64,000 nt of DNA, taken from the NCBI GenBank assembly GCA_946811695.1, contig OX328123.1, positions 125,227,896-125,291,895 on the forward strand, read 5' to 3'. Source of the DNA: Gonocerus acuteangulatus. Taxonomy: Eukaryota > Arthropoda > Insecta > Hemiptera > Coreidae. The notes beneath the pieces were generated by a model, which had not been told where the DNA came from, made no database searches, and worked only from the letters and a program-made list of their open reading frames with translations. Numbering within the stretch: the first letter of the stretch is position 1; the number at the start of each line of letters is the position of its first letter. This document shows positions 11,999-19,826 of the stretch, in pieces. Position numbers and translations under genes: made by a program.

Positions 11999-13290
11999 AT
12001 TATAAAATTTATAATTGGTATTTATTCTTTCGGCCCTCATAAGTAGCTCAATTATTCGGAATCCCTCACATTTAGTAAAAATAATTCCTTGAATTAAATT
12101 AATGTTAATGACATTATTAAAGACAATTTACTCCTATAAAAGAGCCTGAGAGCCATATTGCGGAGGTAAAGCTCCACTCTTGGTTCATAGCAGTTACTAG
12201 AGAGCCGAAGAGTCATAAATCCAAGTACGCCGGGGGCTTGATATCTTCAAGTGGAAAACTTCAACAATAAAAGTAAATTTTCCTCGTACTTTATATTTCT
12301 CGTCAGAGTTTACTTTATTTACTCTGCTCCCGAGCTTTATTTTTCAAAATGAAAGAGTTTCGAACTTAGCCAGTTTTATTTGTCTTCATTACTTATCTAA
12401 AACTGAAATAATCGGTTGTAGAGACGAAGTCGTACTGATCATAAGCGTGTTTTCTTCCTCCCCCCAAAGGAAGGAGACTGTCTTAAGATGTTGAGGCGAT
12501 GACGCCAGTTTTCCCTGCTGTATTCCTAAGCAATATGATAAAAGAAGTACTGATAAAACGGATTTAGCAGAAAAAAAACAAACTAATCTTAACTCGATTT
12601 TGATGCTGTAGCACATTTGATGCTTAGCCTCTCAAAGTAGTGATAGGAAGTTTGTTTAGAATATTTGAGGAGAATAACCTCGCGGTCGTCAGCGCCCTAC
12701 CAAGAAATATGAACTCCACTAACTGAGTATCAATAGACAAGATGAAGTGGTACTTTCGAGAACAAGAATAATTCTAATTATGAAAATAAGTCATATTATT
12801 AGACTCAGTACTTTCATCTGTGCTTATTAAATCAAAAGTCATGCTTAAATATTTGCGTGAATGAAAGCTAGCCTGAATTTACGGAATGTGTGGTTTAACG
12901 TACAATTAAAAGCATTGTTCATAAGCCGTCCGACACCAAAAAGATATTCAAGGTTGCCTCATTCTGCTCTAGGGGGTAATACACATGATTTTCTATGTGG
13001 GTATATGTATATACAAATATGTTTCTATGTGTTTATATGTATATACCTATGTAATGAAAATATTCTGACTGACACATGACAAAATGAAAATTAAACAGAA
13101 CCCTATATTTTATTTAAAAATTTGAAAATACCCACCAACTAACGAAGTTAAAATTCGGTATCTTCTTAGTTTACAGAATTGTTTTACATTTTCCTTTAAT
13201 TGCATATTTGAATGGATATGAAATTTATGTTCTGGTATAATTGCATGTATAATGAATTGTCAAGTGGCGGATTTGTATAATTGTATATTT
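11999..13290. other. Intergenic DNA, no gene seen
   Basis: Mixed AT-rich DNA. No protein-like frame was recognised on either strand. Confidence 0.3.
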
Positions 13291-13297
13291 GGATGCA

Positions 13298-13519
13298 TAT
13301 ATCGTCGTTACAAATGCAAAGTATCGAATGTGAAAATCACACATTTTCAGAGTGGAAAAGCATTTATTCAACTTTTTTTTGGACAGTCAAATATTCGGCA
13401 GATTTGACCTTTTGATAGTGGAATTTGCCGTACATATGTCCAGCAGAAATGAGTAAAGATTGAAAATGAAAGATGAATTTTTTCACATTCGATACTTTGC
13501 ATTTGTTCCGACGATATCA
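13298..13519. mobile_element. Fold-back MITE-like inverted repeat
   Basis: About 40-bp arms, ATATCGTCGTTACAAATGCA (and on to GTGAAAA) at 13298-13337 and the near-perfect reverse complement ending at about 13519. The interior is about 140 bp with no coding. The size and structure fit a MITE; no family is assigned. Confidence 0.65.
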
Positions 13520-13830
13520 CTGTTCAAACAGTTGATTGTCCTTCATTAAGCTAATTGTTTTCATTTAGATTTTTTCCTGGCCATTTAGAGCTTTTTCTAA
13601 ACTTGATCAGATTTCATGATAAAATCAAATTCTCTTAAATGTTTTGCAATGCTCACGAGCTATTGACAGCTTGAACGTAAATAAAAGCATAATTGAGAGA
13701 CGTCAACCTGTGTTTTAGGCTGAGATGTCAAGGCCTGTCTTTAGCCCTTGATTCGCGTCTAATTCAGGGCTCAATGTTTTCCCCCTTTTTAAATGTAAAT
13801 TTTGTCCTTTGCAGTACTTTATCCTTATTA

Positions 13831-14375
13831 TCAGGCTGTACCGTATGAAATGTCAGTTTTGTTTACTTTGCGATTTAATCCTTTCCCTTTTTTATTTCAT
13901 TATTTACAAATATCATTGTTATTCATATAGAATTAAAGCTCTTTTATTCCTATTATCTAATCAGTAACTTGCGTACTGTGTTGTGAGAACGATCCTCTGA
14001 GAAAAAAATAAAACTTAAATTATGACTTCAACGGAAATGCGTATTATTTTTCGTTATGAATTTAAGCTCGGTCATAGCGCTGCTGAGGCGTGTATGTCCA
14101 TTAACACGGCGTTCAGGGAGGGAACGGTGAATGAACGAACTGTTTACCGGTGGTTTTCCAGGTTTCGAAGTGGAAATTTTGACCTTGACAACGAGGAGCG
14201 AGGAAGGCCAGAAACCAAGTTTGACAATGACCACCTAAAAGAAAGGATTGAAGCTTATCCCTCAAAAAACACTAGGGAATATGCCAAAGAACTCGGAGTA
14301 GGAGCCACGACAGTTTCAAGACATTTGAAGGAAATCGGAAAGTCCAAAACTGACATTTCATACGGTACAGCCTGA
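13831..14375 (+). mobile_element. Internally deleted mariner element with perfect 30-bp TIRs
   Basis: The ends are exact 30-bp inverted repeats (13831-13860 and 14346-14375; first bases TCAGGCTGTACCGTATGAAA), flanked by TA on both sides (13829-13830 and 14376-14377), which is the Tc1/mariner target duplication. At 545 bp it is well under half of a full mariner (about 1.3 kb). It retains the 5' UTR and the 5' third of the transposase, and the rest, including the catalytic region, is deleted up to the right TIR. The ends could still be mobilised by a related transposase supplied elsewhere. Confidence 0.93.
14022..14375 (+). pseudogene. Mariner transposase, N-terminal DNA-binding part only
   Basis: The frame starts at ATG 14022. 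It encodes the paired helix-turn-helix region of a mariner transposase (SETMAR-type HTH_48), with YEFKLGHSAAEA near the start, then TVNERTVYRWFSRFRSGNF and the second HTH with TREYAKELGVGATTVSRHLK, before running straight into the right TIR, where the stop codon (TGA 14373-14375) lies. The DDD catalytic domain is absent because of an internal deletion, so no transposase activity is possible. A residual TIR-binding domain is conceivable. There are no internal stops in the retained part. Confidence 0.92.
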
Positions 14376-14377
14376 TA

Positions 14378-14786
14378 ACAATCACAAGTTCCTTCACGGT
14401 ATAGATATTCATTAGAAATGATGCCATAGTGCCATGTTCTCATATAAATGTCAGGGAATATTTAGGTTTTGGATATGAAACATTAGAAGAATAACATTAA
14501 CATTTTCATAACAATTTATATTCCGAGCGTTTCCGCATGGTCTTTGCAGCCTTATTCGGCAATGAATGCCCCCGGGATGGACGAATACCAAAATAAATAT
14601 GTAAACATGGTGAAAATATATAAAGCCGAATTCCAGCTATTCCCTGACTGCTCATCAGCTCATCGGCAAACTATCTCCATCTTATTGTGTATGTTGATTC
14701 GGCGCAAAATAGATTTTACGGATTCTCTAGCTTGGTAGATTCTTCATTCAATAAGAGAATGAGGATTTTGTCATTAAAATTGGATG
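14378..14786. other. Short intergenic stretch left of the Polinton, no gene seen
   Basis: About 410 bp between the mariner remnant and the Polinton target site. A 64-codon open frame at 14544-14738 has no recognisable features. Confidence 0.4.
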
Positions 14787-14792
14787 CAGAAG
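14787..14792. repeat. Polinton target-site duplication, left (CAGAAG)
   Basis: CAGAAG directly abuts the left TIR and is repeated exactly after the right TIR at 31027-31032. Six bases is the canonical Polinton duplication length. Confidence 0.95.
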
Positions 14793-15464
14793 AGTAGATG
14801 TAAAGTAGGGTTTCTGGCGCAGTCTTCAAAATTCCCTATTTCCCCGAAAAAACCTGATCGTCGATTTTTGTAGGATTTTTCATTTTTATCTCAAACATCT
14901 AATTTTTTTAAAAAATATACATTTTCTAACATATTTCTTTAAAACCTAACAAATAAAAAAAAAATACATATTTTTAACATATTTCTTTAAAACGATACAA
15001 AAATTGGGATCACCCCCAAAAAGTAAAAATATTATATAATTAATTTAATTATTATTTCCATTTGTTATACACGTTTAATCATCAATATCACTTTCAGATT
15101 TCTTAGATTTAGATCTATTTTCATTTTTATTTTCTCGGAAGTCAATAATATGAATTTTCTTCCCATCATTTAATTCTTTTAAACCGTCATAAACGAATAA
15201 TAGTTTTTGTGAATTTAATTGTTGAATATCTTTTTTATTTAATTTGTCATTAAATCTATCTGGTAGAAAAACTTGAAATTTATCTTCCTTATCTTTTAAC
15301 GTAACAACTATACGTTTTCCAAATTTTGTAATAGTTTCTTTAAATTCTTTAATTGAATAAGATTGACCACATTCCAATTCTGTTAGTTTCTTTATTGGAG
15401 TATTTTGACATTGACCAACTCGTTGGATCTTTTTTAATACTTCCATTTATTACAAATAAAATTT
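14793..15464. repeat. Polinton left terminal inverted repeat
   Basis: Reverse complement of 30356-31026. Identity is near-complete up to the start of the TIR gene (15446) and fades over the next about 18 bp, so the repeat boundary cuts the promoter region of the duplicated gene. A short TTGGG/CCCAA stem (15004-15019) sits between the outer end and the gene stop. Confidence 0.93.
15075..15446 (-). CDS. TIR-encoded 123-aa protein, left copy
   Basis: The gene lies wholly inside the TIR and is therefore present twice (also at 30374-30745). The copies differ at two residues (Thr/Ser in FKE[T/S]ITKFG, Phe/Tyr in QV[F/Y]LPDRF). The protein is short and basic, with a core of alternating hydrophobics (KRIVVTLKDKEDKFQV, then FLPDRF and KLLFVYDGLKE) and an acidic/Ser-Lys tail ending SESDIDD. 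The core reminds me of small OB-fold, single-strand-DNA-binding-like proteins carried by insect Polintons and related viruses, which would suit a genome-end or replication role; this is inference. The start is the ATG in AATAAATGG. Unlike the right copy, the left copy lacks the GGATTTAAAAA box upstream. Confidence 0.85.
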   Translation of the reverse strand: MEVLKKIQRVGQCQNTPIKKLTELECGQSYSIKEFKETITKFGKRIVVTLKDKEDKFQVFLPDRFNDKLNKKDIQQLNSQKLLFVYDGLKELNDGKKIHIIDFRENKNENRSKSKKSESDIDD

Positions 15465-16319
15465 ATCAAATAAAATTAATCAATTTTATAAAAACCTTTA
15501 TTACAATTATATTTTCGTACACTGAGAATGCTCTATATAAATCCACCATTGTTATCGAAGTGGGGCGGGGTATCTGAATGATATCACATATGGGCGGAGG
15601 TTCCGGTGGGTGTACTCGCTTGATTGCTGCTGCAGTCTGGTATTGATTTTTTGAACTACCAACAACTAACAACCTTTCTATTTGTTAATTTTCGACTGAT
15701 TTCGAGAATTTCTTAAATATTAATTAATGAAAATAGATTAATCTGATAATTTAAAACTATTAACTAAATAACAAACAAATACTTGGATGGAATAAACAAT
15801 CTAATAACAAGTAATAGACTATTAAAGTCGTAAGTTCTCGGTTTCATCATTCATACAGGATTCTAGTATATATACAACAGTCAATAGTATTTCAGACGTG
15901 GAAAAGTGAGAGAACCAAATGTATCTCATCACCGATGTACCGAGATGGCCATAGGTACACCGGAAACGATGTGACGCATGCGGTGATCTCATAGAGCATG
16001 CCATTTTCCTCAAAAATACCTCACGCTCACCTTACTTTGTAAAATCTAAAAAAAAGTTACCAAGCCTGAAAAGTTGACAGACGGCTATAAACGCCTGATG
16101 GTCCGTGATGGGCTCAAGCAACTCAAAAATAACGAGTTGAACACTTCCAAAGGAAGTACAAAGGTAACTAAAGAACAAAGTAAGGTTGAAGCCAAAAGGA
16201 GAGAGGAAGGAGAATACGGGGTATTTTTGCACATTTTTAGAAAAAATTAAAAATAAAAAAATTAACCATTACTTTCAAAGTCTTGAGAGACATAAATAAA
16301 TCTTATAATATTTGTCATT
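15465..16319. other. Gene-free gap inside the Polinton, of different composition
   Basis: About 850 bp between the left TIR gene and the capsid gene, in an element that otherwise has few non-coding bases. Parts (15545-15640 and 15830-16230) are visibly richer in G+C than the rest of the element. A plus-strand frame of about 66 codons at about 16050-16249 is Lys/Glu-rich and protein-like (KPEKLTDGYKRLMVRDGLKQ) but starts without an ATG. It could be a captured host exon, the debris of a lost gene or a nested insertion. No family is recognised. Confidence 0.5.
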
Positions 16320-17528
16320 CTAAATTTCTATTAAATCATTCTTTATAAAATCATATTTCAACTTTTTCTCAGAAACAATAATCACATATATATTTGTACC
16401 ACCAGGAACTACATTCTGAAAATCAACATTCAGAATAATATTATTTTTACTATTTGAAATATTAATTGGTCCTTTTCTAACATCTATTACATATAAAGGT
16501 CTATTTTTTATGAAATCATCAGGATCATAAAGCATATTCATATTTCCGATATAAGACCTTTTATAATCTTTATACATATCATATAATAATGAATAATTGT
16601 TCTCTTTAATATCTAAATTTAACATTTCTTCCGGATAATATGTTTCATTAATTTTAACTCTAATATTTCTAACATCAACATGGTCAAATTTAGAAGGATC
16701 TTTCTTTTGATCATTTCTTCTCGATGTTTGGAATCCTACAATTATGAATTTCGGTTTATCAATGTTCCTATAAATATTAGTTATATCAAAACTTAAATTT
16801 GATCCCATAATACCAGTTTTTTCAATACACTCCCAAGTTTTAAATACAAATTCTTGTGTTCCACCAAACTTGTCCATCTCATTAATTAATTCAATTTTTG
16901 AAGGTGTTGAATACTCTATGATAGGAACACGTAAATAAAAATCAGTTATTGTAATTTTACCTGTAGGTGCATAAGACTTTCCATCTGCTTGAAGTGATAG
17001 AAAAATCCCGTCATCATCAGTGTTTCTAAGAAATGTTATTAAAAATCCTCCTTTGTATATTGGTATGTTTATACCTCCAAAATATCCTAATCCTAAATCG
17101 TTTAAGGTTCCACAATAATTAAATTTTCCATATTTATGATCACATTTCACTGCACCATTCATTTTAGACAAAGTTTCATCTTGAGACAGTGATATCGTAT
17201 GTTTTACAGTACTTATAATACCTGGATCTTCAATTCTATCAATTAATTTGTTATGTTTTTTCACTTCTATACTTCGAAATAAGAAAGGAATAAAATTATC
17301 TATTAATTTAGTTCCCGAATTCATACCATAGTGTTCACCATCTTTGGCATTGAACGAACCTGAAATAACAAACTGAAAATGGGAACTTAAAAAATTATCA
17401 CCAACATCGATTAAGAATTCTATTCTCTGATTTTCTTTATTAAAATTCAATTCGGTATTATTCGATGGGAAAAAATGTTTAAATTGTTGTTTTTCTATAT
17501 TAGGATTATATTTTGAATACATCTCCAT
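16320..17528 (-). CDS. Probable Polinton major capsid protein (double jelly-roll)
   Basis: 402 residues, rich in beta-branched and aromatic residues with few long helices, as expected of a jelly-roll shell protein. Blocks that I associate with arthropod Polinton capsid proteins are visible: VGDNFLSSHFQFVISG (residues 42-57), LFRSIEVKKHNKLIDRIEDP (73-92), GLGYFGGINIPIYKGGF (146-162) and DFYLRVPIIEY (196-206). The protein would form the trimeric hexon-like capsomer of the virion. It is at the short end for the family. It sits first from the left in the leftward block, downstream of the W-repeat gene. The start ATGG lies in a TTAATAAATGGAG context, with the AAAGATTTTTT box just upstream (17529-17549) shared with the 143-aa gene, so both are probably controlled as late genes. 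No breaks are seen. Confidence 0.78.
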   Translation of the reverse strand: MEMYSKYNPNIEKQQFKHFFPSNNTELNFNKENQRIEFLIDVGDNFLSSHFQFVISGSFNAKDGEHYGMNSGTKLIDNFIPFLFRSIEVKKHNKLIDRIEDPGIISTVKHTISLSQDETLSKMNGAVKCDHKYGKFNYCGTLNDLGLGYFGGINIPIYKGGFLITFLRNTDDDGIFLSLQADGKSYAPTGKITITDFYLRVPIIEYSTPSKIELINEMDKFGGTQEFVFKTWECIEKTGIMGSNLSFDITNIYRNIDKPKFIIVGFQTSRRNDQKKDPSKFDHVDVRNIRVKINETYYPEEMLNLDIKENNYSLLYDMYKDYKRSYIGNMNMLYDPDDFIKNRPLYVIDVRKGPINISNSKNNIILNVDFQNVVPGGTNIYVIIVSEKKLKYDFIKNDLIEI

Positions 17529-17549
17529 TTATTAAGATAAAAAATCTTT
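17529..17549 (-). promoter_or_regulatory. Capsid-class upstream box
   Basis: The minus strand reads AAAGATTTTTTATCTTAATA then A, ending at the capsid ATG. It is almost identical to 18041-18060 upstream of the 143-aa gene. The TAAATG core resembles the poxvirus late-promoter initiator; functional equivalence is inference. Confidence 0.55.
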
Positions 17550-17579
17550 ATAATTTAAAAACTAGTTTATAATTATTAG

Positions 17580-17600
17580 ACCCCGTCTCAGAGACGAGGT
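17580..17600. terminator. GC-rich hairpin after the W-repeat gene
   Basis: ACCCCGTCTC, one base, then GAGACGAGGT: 9 of 10 pairs, beginning 9 nt past the stop of the 143-aa gene on the minus strand. It is conspicuous in AT-rich DNA. Probably an RNA 3'-end or stability element, though this is not proven. Confidence 0.5.
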
Positions 17601-17608
17601 TTGAAAAT

Positions 17609-18040
17609 TTAAAAAACATAATTTATTAATGAAGGTACAGTATCAACATTAAATCTATTTTTATAATATTTCGAAAATTCTTCATAATGTTCTTGTTTAA
17701 ATTCATTTGATATATCAGTTCTTTCGAAAATTATTATCCAATTAACCAAATGTTTATATTTTATTAAAGTATCTGGAGAAAACTTTTGATAAAAAGACAT
17801 AATGTTCCAATCAAATAATGAGTAATAAAACTCGATCTTTTGTTCATCGATTTTCTGATATCGCGAAATGATTTTCCAATCTATTTTATTTGAAAACATT
17901 CCTAATTCTTCTAATTTAAACGGATGGTATTGTGAAACAAGTTTCCAATTTAATTTATTCTGAAATACAATTAAAAATTCTGTTGTTAAACCAGGAAATG
18001 AAGATATTTCATCCCAATCATTATTTTGTGTTGTCTCCAT
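17609..18040 (-). CDS. Tryptophan-repeat protein, 143 aa
   Basis: At least four imperfect repeats of about 25-27 residues, each centred on a W-x-[IL]-[IVM]-S-x-Y-[HQ] type motif (LNWKLVSQYHPF, IDWKIISRYQKI, FDWNIMSFYQKF, VNWIIIFERTDI) separated by amphipathic helices. Comparable short W-repeat proteins occur in large DNA viruses and insect Polintons; the function is unknown, and a protein-interaction scaffold is the simplest guess. The start is in the TTAATAAATGGAG context with the same upstream box as the capsid gene, and the gene lies 80 bp upstream of it, so it is probably co-regulated with virion genes. The frame is intact. Confidence 0.75.
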   Translation of the reverse strand: METTQNNDWDEISSFPGLTTEFLIVFQNKLNWKLVSQYHPFKLEELGMFSNKIDWKIISRYQKIDEQKIEFYYSLFDWNIMSFYQKFSPDTLIKYKHLVNWIIIFERTDISNEFKQEHYEEFSKYYKNRFNVDTVPSLINYVF

Positions 18041-18060
18041 TTATTAAGAAAAAAATCTTT
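18041..18060 (-). promoter_or_regulatory. Capsid-class upstream box, second copy
   Basis: The minus strand reads AAAGATTTTTTTCTTAATAA, ending at the ATG of the 143-aa gene. It matches the box at 17529-17549 apart from a one-base length difference. Confidence 0.55.
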
Positions 18061-18097
18061 TTAATTTTCAAAATTGTTACCACTTTAGGAAATAATA

Positions 18098-18934
18098 CTA
18101 TTCGGAAGGTAAAGCAATATAATGAAGTTCTCTTCGCAGTTCTGATACTTTTGTGTTTAATTCTTTTCTTATTATTTCTATTTCTTTAAGAATACTTTCA
18201 TTTAGTGATTTTTTATATTCTTCTTTCGCTATGTCTTTTTCCAGTTCTTCTATTTTATTGTTTAAATCTTTCATAAATTGTTCTACTTGTGGGTAATAAC
18301 TATTATATAAAGTGTCAGAAAATATTTGAAGATGTATTTGTAACTCTTCTTCTTTCAAATATTCTTCCATTTTGTTCTTTATATCACTATCAACTTGTAC
18401 TGGTATAACATCACTAATTAAATCCTGAGTGAGTTTTTTCATCTTTTCATCTAAATCTTCTTTAGTTGTATATTCAAATAATTTCTCATCGATGATCTCT
18501 TCAAATTCTTTTGTATCAGTTGTTCTTTTATCTCTTTTATTTTCATTAATTGCCCTCTCTATCATCGTTTTCACTTGTTTCATAATAACTACATCATTAT
18601 TATCTCTTCCTTCTGAAACACTGACAAGTCTTTTTTTATTAAAACCAATATAACTTTTAGTAAATGTAAACAATGAACCGATAATTTCATCAACTTTTAC
18701 TTTTAATTCATTCTTTAATTTATTATTAAAATCATTTTTTAAATCATTCTTTAATTTATTTTCATCATCTTTTAATTTTGTTTGGAATGTTGAGAATTCT
18801 GTTCTAAAAGAATTTGAAAGTTCATTTACAATATCACTTTTTAATTTCGTTTCATCAATATCGCCAGATTCCGGAAAAACAATTTGATTTCCTAAAACAT
18901 CAAATTTTAAAATAACTCTTGAATAAGATTCCAT
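18098..18934 (-). CDS. Long coiled-coil protein, 278 aa
   Basis: The protein is dominated by Lys/Glu/Asp/Asn with heptad-like hydrophobics. There is a repetitive KLKNDLKNDFNNKLKNELK block (about residues 60-78) and a long C-terminal coiled coil (about 205-270) ending SELRRELHYIALPSE. There is no signal peptide or membrane segment. In virus-like elements such proteins often serve as fibres, scaffolds or tail-like spikes; the position between the protease and capsid genes fits a structural or assembly role, by inference. Its first 28 bp overlap the end of the protease gene. Its ATG lacks the AATAAATGG context (GAAAGAAATGG), so it is probably translated from a shared message. Confidence 0.7.
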   Translation of the reverse strand: MESYSRVILKFDVLGNQIVFPESGDIDETKLKSDIVNELSNSFRTEFSTFQTKLKDDENKLKNDLKNDFNNKLKNELKVKVDEIIGSLFTFTKSYIGFNKKRLVSVSEGRDNNDVVIMKQVKTMIERAINENKRDKRTTDTKEFEEIIDEKLFEYTTKEDLDEKMKKLTQDLISDVIPVQVDSDIKNKMEEYLKEEELQIHLQIFSDTLYNSYYPQVEQFMKDLNNKIEELEKDIAKEEYKKSLNESILKEIEIIRKELNTKVSELRRELHYIALPSE

Positions 18935-19320
18935 TTCTTTCTATTTATTATATTTAAAATTTCATTAAAATCCATATCTTTAGAAAAGAATTTAAGAACT
19001 AACAAACATAAATGTCCACAAATAGGTGGATCATTAATTTCTTGAAGTCTGTCTTCATTATATATTAAATTATCTTTTCCCAAATATATAACTAATTCCT
19101 TTGATGGATGTAAGTTTCCATATGAATTAAAATAATATTTTTTATTTCCATTTTTATAATAAGAAACCCAGTGAGTACCATTTCCGAAAGAATTATCAAT
19201 GTTTACAATTCCACACTCAATATTTCTAGGATGTTTCGGAAGTTCATCTTTCATAAAAACTCCTCTAAAATGTTTTATGTTTAACTTCTTAACGATATTC
19301 TCGATATCAAAATTAGATAA
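18907..19320 (-). CDS. Adenain-like cysteine protease (PRO)
   Basis: Maturation protease of the Ulp1/adenain fold that cleaves virion precursors. Counting from the first ATG (19254), the active-site pattern is complete: GTHWV with His28, FNSYG (Asn43 where Asp or Glu is usual), Gln71, and CGHLC with nucleophile Cys79. The usual N-terminal alpha segment of adenain lies upstream of this ATG in the same frame (LSNFDIENIV... to FRGVF, 19255-19320), yet that frame has no ATG before a TAA at 19345-19347. Immediately above it is an A11 run (19329-19339) at the end of the preceding gene. So the start is non-AUG, made by frameshift or slippage from the upstream gene, or lost. From the first ATG alone the product would be 115 aa, short for the family. 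The 3' end overlaps the coiled-coil gene by 28 bp. Confidence 0.85.
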   Translation of the reverse strand, partial: LSNFDIENIVKKLNIKHFRGVFMKDELPKHPRNIECGIVNIDNSFGNGTHWVSYYKNGNKKYYFNSYGNLHPSKELVIYLGKDNLIYNEDRLQEINDPPICGHLCLLVLKFFSKDMDFNEILNIINRKKWNLIQELF

Positions 19321-19741
19321 AGGAGTTATTTTTTTTTTTAACTGTTACAAGTTTTCCTCCCTGTTTCTTTTCCATTTCTTTATTATGTCTTGTTTGTTCT
19401 TCTATTAGTTTATCTTTATATCTTTTATCGATAACCGAGTTTGCAATAGAACTTGCTCCACTCGCTAAAGCAGCTAAAGCTCCTAATCCTGCAAAAATTA
19501 AAGGAAGTATTCCACCATCTTTTTCATTTTCTCTTAATTGTTTATATGTTAATTTAATTCTAGTTCCCTTTCCGTCTTTAGCATTTCTGTTAATCTTATC
19601 GATCTGTCTTTGAGTTAACAAAATTGAATTATTTCCTTTTTTTGTATCGATTGTAACATCAGTTTTCTTTTTTACAGCACCAATAATTTTAGATTTTTGA
19701 CCTTCCGTTAGTGAAATTTTAAAAGGTTTATACTCACTCAT
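19313..19741 (-). CDS. Gly/Ala-rich minor virion-type protein, 142 aa
   Basis: The N-terminal half is a repeated pattern of ISLTEGQKSKI... and ILLTQRQIDKINRNAKDGKG followed by IKLTYKQLRENEKDGG. Then comes a hydrophobic Gly/Ala segment (ILPLIFAGLGALAALASGAS, about residues 88-107) and a basic C-terminal tail. The layout recalls adenovirus core or membrane-lytic minor proteins (pX/pVI type) and is common in arthropod Polintons. A role in genome condensation or membrane disruption inside the particle is inference. It ends at an A11 run (19329-19339) coding Lys-Lys-Lys-Asn, where the protease frame takes over, so it may be partly expressed as a fusion with the protease. It is divergent from the BRO gene across 85 bp. 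Confidence 0.7.
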   Translation of the reverse strand: MSEYKPFKISLTEGQKSKIIGAVKKKTDVTIDTKKGNNSILLTQRQIDKINRNAKDGKGTRIKLTYKQLRENEKDGGILPLIFAGLGALAALASGASSIANSVIDKRYKDKLIEEQTRHNKEMEKKQGGKLVTVKKKNNSFI

Positions 19742-19826
19742 TTTCTTTAATTTATAATGAATAAAAAAGAATATAAATTCTTTCTACTGGATTTTTGCAG
19801 GATTTAAAAATGTTCGTTTCTAATAA
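19742..19826. promoter_or_regulatory. Divergent promoter region with early-class box
   Basis: 85 bp between the leftward 142-aa gene and the rightward BRO gene. It carries GGATTTAAAAATGTTCG starting at 19800 and TTTCTAATAAATGG at the BRO start. The same pair of elements, 26-27 nt from box to ATG, precedes the 138-aa zinc-ribbon, polymerase and right TIR genes. Confidence 0.6.

Noticed and set aside
14028..14443. Minus-strand ORFs opposite the mariner remnant
   Set aside because: Antisense to a clearly recognised transposase N-terminus.
15822..16232. Two minus-strand genes (15822-16013 and 16032-16232) in the Polinton gap
   Set aside because: Their sequences lack the AT-biased Lys/Asn/Ile style of element genes and show no domain; the opposite strand at 16050-16249 looks more protein-like.
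19313..19408. Plus-strand open frames over the leftward Polinton block (for example 19199-19408, 18429-18653)
   Set aside because: They are antisense to well-supported genes and are Phe/Ser/Leu-rich, as expected for the complement of Lys-rich AT-biased coding DNA.
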